This document shows, piece by piece, positions 61,495-64,000 of a stretch of 64,000 bases of DNA. Position 1 is the stretch's first letter, and each line of letters begins with the position of its first letter. The notes below the pieces were generated by a model. It was given only the letters and a program-made list of their open reading frames with translations. It was not told the DNA's origin and did no database searches. A program made the translations under genes and the position numbers. Source of the DNA: Anaerolineales bacterium (lineage in GTDB: Bacteria; Chloroflexota; Anaerolineae; 4572-78; J111); the NCBI GenBank assembly GCA_015075185.1, contig JABTUW010000007.1:310001-374000 (forward strand), given 5' to 3'.

Positions 61495-62685
61495 TTATGC
61501 CTCTATCGTTTCTTTGTCTTCTTCGGAGCCGGTTTCGCTTGCTTCGTCCGTCTTGGTCTCTTTATAAGCCGACCAATTCTCTTTTTCTTCGACCTGTTTC
61601 ATACTCAGGCCCATACGCCGCCGGTCGGGGTCAATATGAATGATACGCACCTTAACGGCTTGACCTTCAGACACCACCTCGCGGGGATGGGTGATGTTTT
61701 TGTCTGAGAGTTCAGAGATGTGGATTAAACCTTCAATGCGATCGTCAATACGAGCAAATGCACCAAAGTTAGTTAACTTGGTAATCACCGCATCCACGAC
61801 TTGATTAATTTCATAGTAATCAAAAACCTGGCTCCAGGGTTCTGGTTGGAGGCGTTTGAGGCTCAGGGCGACTCGCTGCTGGTCAAGATCCACGCTCAAA
61901 ATATAAACCTTGACCTCATCGCCCGCTTTTAACACTTCGCGTGGGTGCGAAATGCGCGTCCAGGCCAGCTCTGAGAGGTGGATCAGGCCGTCCACTCCAC
62001 CGATGTCTACAAAGGCGCCAAAATCGGCCAGGCTGGTCACGCGCCCGGTACGGACGTCTCCTTCGGTCAGCTCGGTCATAAAACTTGCTTTGTTTTTGCG
62101 GGCTTCTTCGGCGGCGGCTCGCTCGGAAAGGATCAGCCGGTTGCGGTCTCGATCAACCTCGATGATCTTTAGCAAGAGCTTTTCGCCCATCAGTTGGTTC
62201 CAGCGTTCCGGCTTATTGGGGCCGCCAAACTGGGCATTGACCAACTGCGATCCGGGCACAAAACCGCGGATCTGGCCAAAGTTCACAATCAAACCGCCCT
62301 TGTTGTTGCCAATCACGGTGCTTTCAACCGTTTCTCCGGCGGCAAAAAGTCGTTCTGCTTCCTCCCAGTCCTTTTCTACTCTGGCCTGGCTAAGCGACAG
62401 AACAATATGGGTTTCTTCCTGGTCATTTTCAACGCTGACGACATAGACAGGGATCGTGTCGCCGACTTTGATTTGATCCAACTCTTCGGGACTGAGGTTA
62501 CTCAAATCCTTGGGATCTACCATACCTTCAGATTTTGCGCCCACATCAACCAGGATTTCGCCTGGACGTTTGCGCGCAACAACTCCCTTAACAATTTCGC
62601 CCGGTTTAACCACCCGAACCAAATTGTCCTCCTGGGCTAACAGATCTGCCATTGTCATCATGTTTTCATCATCTGAGCTAATCAA
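61495..62685 (-). CDS. rpsA: 30S ribosomal protein S1
   Basis: 396 residues with four S1 RNA-binding domains, each showing a G-x-V...G.F/A-V/I-DI pattern (for example VRTGRVTSLADFGAFVDIGG, VVDAVITKLTNFGAFARIDD). The acidic C-terminus is usual for a shorter four-domain S1 as in Gram-positive and Chloroflexota bacteria. It bridges mRNA to the 30S subunit. TTG 62685 is supported by GGGAGAG upstream. Promoter TTGATT-17-TATAAT lies at 62788-62760, and a 13-codon ORF overlaps the start. Confidence 0.9.
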   Translation of the reverse strand: MISSDDENMMTMADLLAQEDNLVRVVKPGEIVKGVVARKRPGEILVDVGAKSEGMVDPKDLSNLSPEELDQIKVGDTIPVYVVSVENDQEETHIVLSLSQARVEKDWEEAERLFAAGETVESTVIGNNKGGLIVNFGQIRGFVPGSQLVNAQFGGPNKPERWNQLMGEKLLLKIIEVDRDRNRLILSERAAAEEARKNKASFMTELTEGDVRTGRVTSLADFGAFVDIGGVDGLIHLSELAWTRISHPREVLKAGDEVKVYILSVDLDQQRVALSLKRLQPEPWSQVFDYYEINQVVDAVITKLTNFGAFARIDDRIEGLIHISELSDKNITHPREVVSEGQAVKVRIIHIDPDRRRMGLSMKQVEEKENWSAYKETKTDEASETGSEEDKETIEA

Positions 62686-62719
62686 AATGCTCTCTCCCGG
62701 TGGAATTGCTCTCAGCCAT
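62678..62719 (-). CDS. 13-codon upstream ORF overlapping the rpsA start
   Basis: ATG 62719, preceded by AAAGGAG at 62737-62731, encodes MAESNSTGREHFD and stops (TAG 62680-62678) inside the first codons of rpsA. Its translation would cross the rpsA ribosome-binding site and start, so it could couple or repress S1 synthesis. The spacing of its SD (11 bases) is long, so translation is uncertain. Confidence 0.45.
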   Translation of the reverse strand: MAESNSTGREHFD

Positions 62720-62759
62720 GCAAAGATATACTCCTTTTGCAGGCTTTAAGCATAAACAC

Positions 62760-62788
62760 ATTATACTTGGACTCTATACAAAAATCAA
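62760..62788 (-). promoter_or_regulatory. rpsA promoter
   Basis: Reverse strand TTGATT (62788-62783), a 17-base spacer and perfect TATAAT (62765-62760), about 75 bases before TTG 62685. Confidence 0.72.
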
Positions 62789-62941
62789 ACAGTTTCATAG
62801 AGGTCTGTAATTCCAATTTTAGAGCTGGGTCGGGGGAGACAGATCGGAGGAAATCTATTCAGGACAAAATAGCCGTATTTTGACTTGCCCCCCTACGCCG
62901 TGTGCAGTTTTTAAATACTAAAAGAGATGCACTCTAAATTT

Positions 62942-63343
62942 TTAGGATTGATGGATCACCTTGATGGCAACGGCCTCGATTTCAACATTGGCGCCCATTG
63001 GCAGAGCCGCCACCTGCACCGTACTCCGGGCGGGCGGGTCGCTGGCAAAAAAGCTGCCGTAGACCTTATTAATTGCCGTAAAATCGCCCAAATTGGTCAC
63101 AAAAATAGTCGTTTTGACCACATGAGCCAGACTGCTGCCGGCCGCCTCCAAAACGTTAGCCAGGTTTTGCATCACCTGGCGCGTTTGCTCTTCAATCCCA
63201 CCTTCGATTAATTTGCCCGTTCCCGGCGTCAGCGGAATTTGCCCGGCGGTGTAGATCAAATCTCCTACTTTCACCCCTTGCGAATAAGGACCAATCGCTG
63301 CCGGGGCATTTTGAGTGGCAATAATTTCACGTTTTAAGGACAT
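62942..63343 (-). CDS. ridA: RidA-family enamine/imine deaminase
   Basis: About 133 residues. RidA/YjgF signature SQGVKVGDLIYTAGQIPLTP, QNLANVLEAAGSSLAHVVKTTIFV and the C-terminal ARSTVQVAALPMGANVEIEAVAI with the conserved arginine. It hydrolyses reactive enamine intermediates of amino-acid metabolism (2-aminoacrylate). ATG 63343 follows GGAGGGG. Single leftward gene next to rpsA. Confidence 0.93.
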   Translation of the reverse strand: MSLKREIIATQNAPAAIGPYSQGVKVGDLIYTAGQIPLTPGTGKLIEGGIEEQTRQVMQNLANVLEAAGSSLAHVVKTTIFVTNLGDFTAINKVYGSFFASDPPARSTVQVAALPMGANVEIEAVAIKVIHQS

Positions 63344-63469
63344 TTCCCCTCCGTTTTTTAGATCCAAAGTCTCGAAGACCTTTGGTATCTTCAGGAATAT
63401 TGTAGCATAGGGCCTGCCATGCGCCAAAAAGCAAAAATATCCTCTCAACCCAATCCTTAAAATTATTAT

Positions 63470-63505
63470 TTAAGTATTGACTTAATTAAGTGTTTACTGT
63501 ATAAT
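63470..63505 (+). promoter_or_regulatory. arsR promoter with overlapping operator palindromes
   Basis: TTGACT (63477-63482), a 17-base spacer and TATAAT (63500-63505). The -35 lies within TTAAGT-ATTG-ACTTAA (63470-63485) and the perfect palindrome ACTTAATTAAGT (63480-63491), suitable for autorepression by the ArsR protein. The predicted start falls on the ATG itself. Confidence 0.75.
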
Positions 63506-63511
63506 GCGACT

Positions 63512-63868
63512 ATGGATAAATTTTCTGCCCTGGCTGATCCGACCCGACGCCTCATTCTGGAGATGTTGGCCAGAAGCGGCCAATTATCGGCGACCGAAAT
63601 AAGCGATCAATTTCAGGTCAGTCCCTCGGCTATTTCCCAGCATCTCAAAGTGCTGCGTGAGGCAAATTTGGTGCTGATGGAAAAACGGGCCCAGCAGCGG
63701 ATCTACCAGATCAATCGGGAGACCGTGGTTGAACTTGAAGCCTGGGCCAAGCAATTAGCGCAGCAGTGGGATGAGCGTTTTGAGGCTCTGGATGAAGTCC
63801 TTGAGGCAGAAAAAAAGAAAATCTTAAAAAATAAAGAGAAAGGGCTGAAGACAAATGACAAAACATAA
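63512..63868 (+). CDS. ArsR-family transcriptional regulator
   Basis: 118 residues. Winged-helix pattern FSALADPTRRLILEMLARSG, SATEISDQFQVSPSAISQHLKVL and VLMEKRAQQRIYQINRE. No metal-binding CxC motif, as in the subgroup paired with AHSA1/SRPBCC proteins. A Lys-rich C-terminus. The ATG starts seven bases after the -10, so the mRNA is probably leaderless. It overlaps the next gene by 14 bases and probably represses both. Confidence 0.92.
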   Translation: MDKFSALADPTRRLILEMLARSGQLSATEISDQFQVSPSAISQHLKVLREANLVLMEKRAQQRIYQINRETVVELEAWAKQLAQQWDERFEALDEVLEAEKKKILKNKEKGLKTNDKT

Positions 63869-64000
63869 TCAAACAAAAATTACAGCCGAACCCGGCAAAC
63901 AAGAGATCGTCATCACCAGGGAGTTTGATGCGCCCCGCGAGCTTGTTTTTAAAGCATTCACCCATCCAGAGCTTTTAGTTCAATGGCTTGGACCCCGGGG
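63855..64000 (+). CDS. SRPBCC/AHSA1-family protein (3' end off window)
   Basis: 48 codons are visible from ATG 63855. IVITREFDAPRELVFKAFTH and PELLVQWLGPRG are the start of an AHSA1-type START-like domain, probably a small ligand-binding protein. The pairing of an ArsR regulator with an AHSA1 gene is common. It continues beyond base 64000. Confidence 0.85.
   Translation, partial: MTKHNQTKITAEPGKQEIVITREFDAPRELVFKAFTHPELLVQWLGPR

Overview
The window looks like chromosomal DNA from a free-living bacterium, most probably a member of the Chloroflexota (Anaerolineae/Caldilineae-like). This is inference. It rests on moderately high GC, a coenzyme F420 gene group, many STAND and SARP-type ATPases, Pro/Thr-rich lipoprotein linkers, a secreted FG-GAP protein ending in YLPLILR, and many dispersed simple repeats between genes. 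No rRNA, tRNA, phage, insertion sequence or CRISPR array was recognised.

1-6.8 kb is a sugar-acid/polyol catabolic locus. Two divergent operons (KduD-like SDR, zinc alcohol dehydrogenase and D-2-hydroxyacid dehydrogenase leftward; enolase-superfamily dehydratase, polyol SDR and AldA-like aldehyde dehydrogenase rightward) share mirrored promoters, each with an IclR/KdgR-like operator at the transcription start. 7-16.6 kb holds amino-acid or cyclic-amide metabolism: a FAD amine oxidase, two EamA exporters and a DapB-like reductase rightward, converging on a leftward TPP enzyme-HyuA-HyuB operon.

16.7-19.6 kb carries F420 functions (split FbiB-like nitroreductase and CofE-like ligase, NpdG) with a universal stress protein. 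19.7-31 kb is a leftward run: membrane mannosyltransferase, formate dehydrogenase-like molybdoenzyme, FG-GAP protein, YdjM-like protein, DUF6194, pentapeptide-repeat protein, an orphan NadS-type regulator, a double SemiSWEET, a PP2C phosphatase and PDH E1-alpha. 31-36.6 kb has a STAND ATPase, a small membrane protein, an M28 peptidase and a Pro/Thr-rich lipoprotein. 36.9-40.4 kb is a complete sdhCAB operon, followed by a large FtsX-type permease.

43.7-47.4 kb contains a DnaJ-type zinc-finger membrane protein, a GxGYxYP lipoprotein whose signal peptide is encoded by an intergenic-type repeat, and, on the other strand, a SelW-like Rdx gene read through an in-frame TGA. That gene is a probable selenoprotein that ordinary ORF calling truncates, and it is the most striking item here. 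47.5-58 kb has lgt, a partner-switching module (a SpoIIE phosphatase/HATPase fusion, two STAS proteins and a receiver protein), a second STAS operon and a 1228-residue SARP/ATPase regulator. 58-64 kb holds a TIM-barrel sugar isomerase, clpC, rpsA (with a short upstream ORF overlapping its start), ridA and a probably leaderless arsR-AHSA1 operon cut off at the right edge.

A recurrent theme is intergenic simple repeats, some of which are translated in frame inside genes (mannosyltransferase, FtsX permease, GxGYxYP signal peptide).
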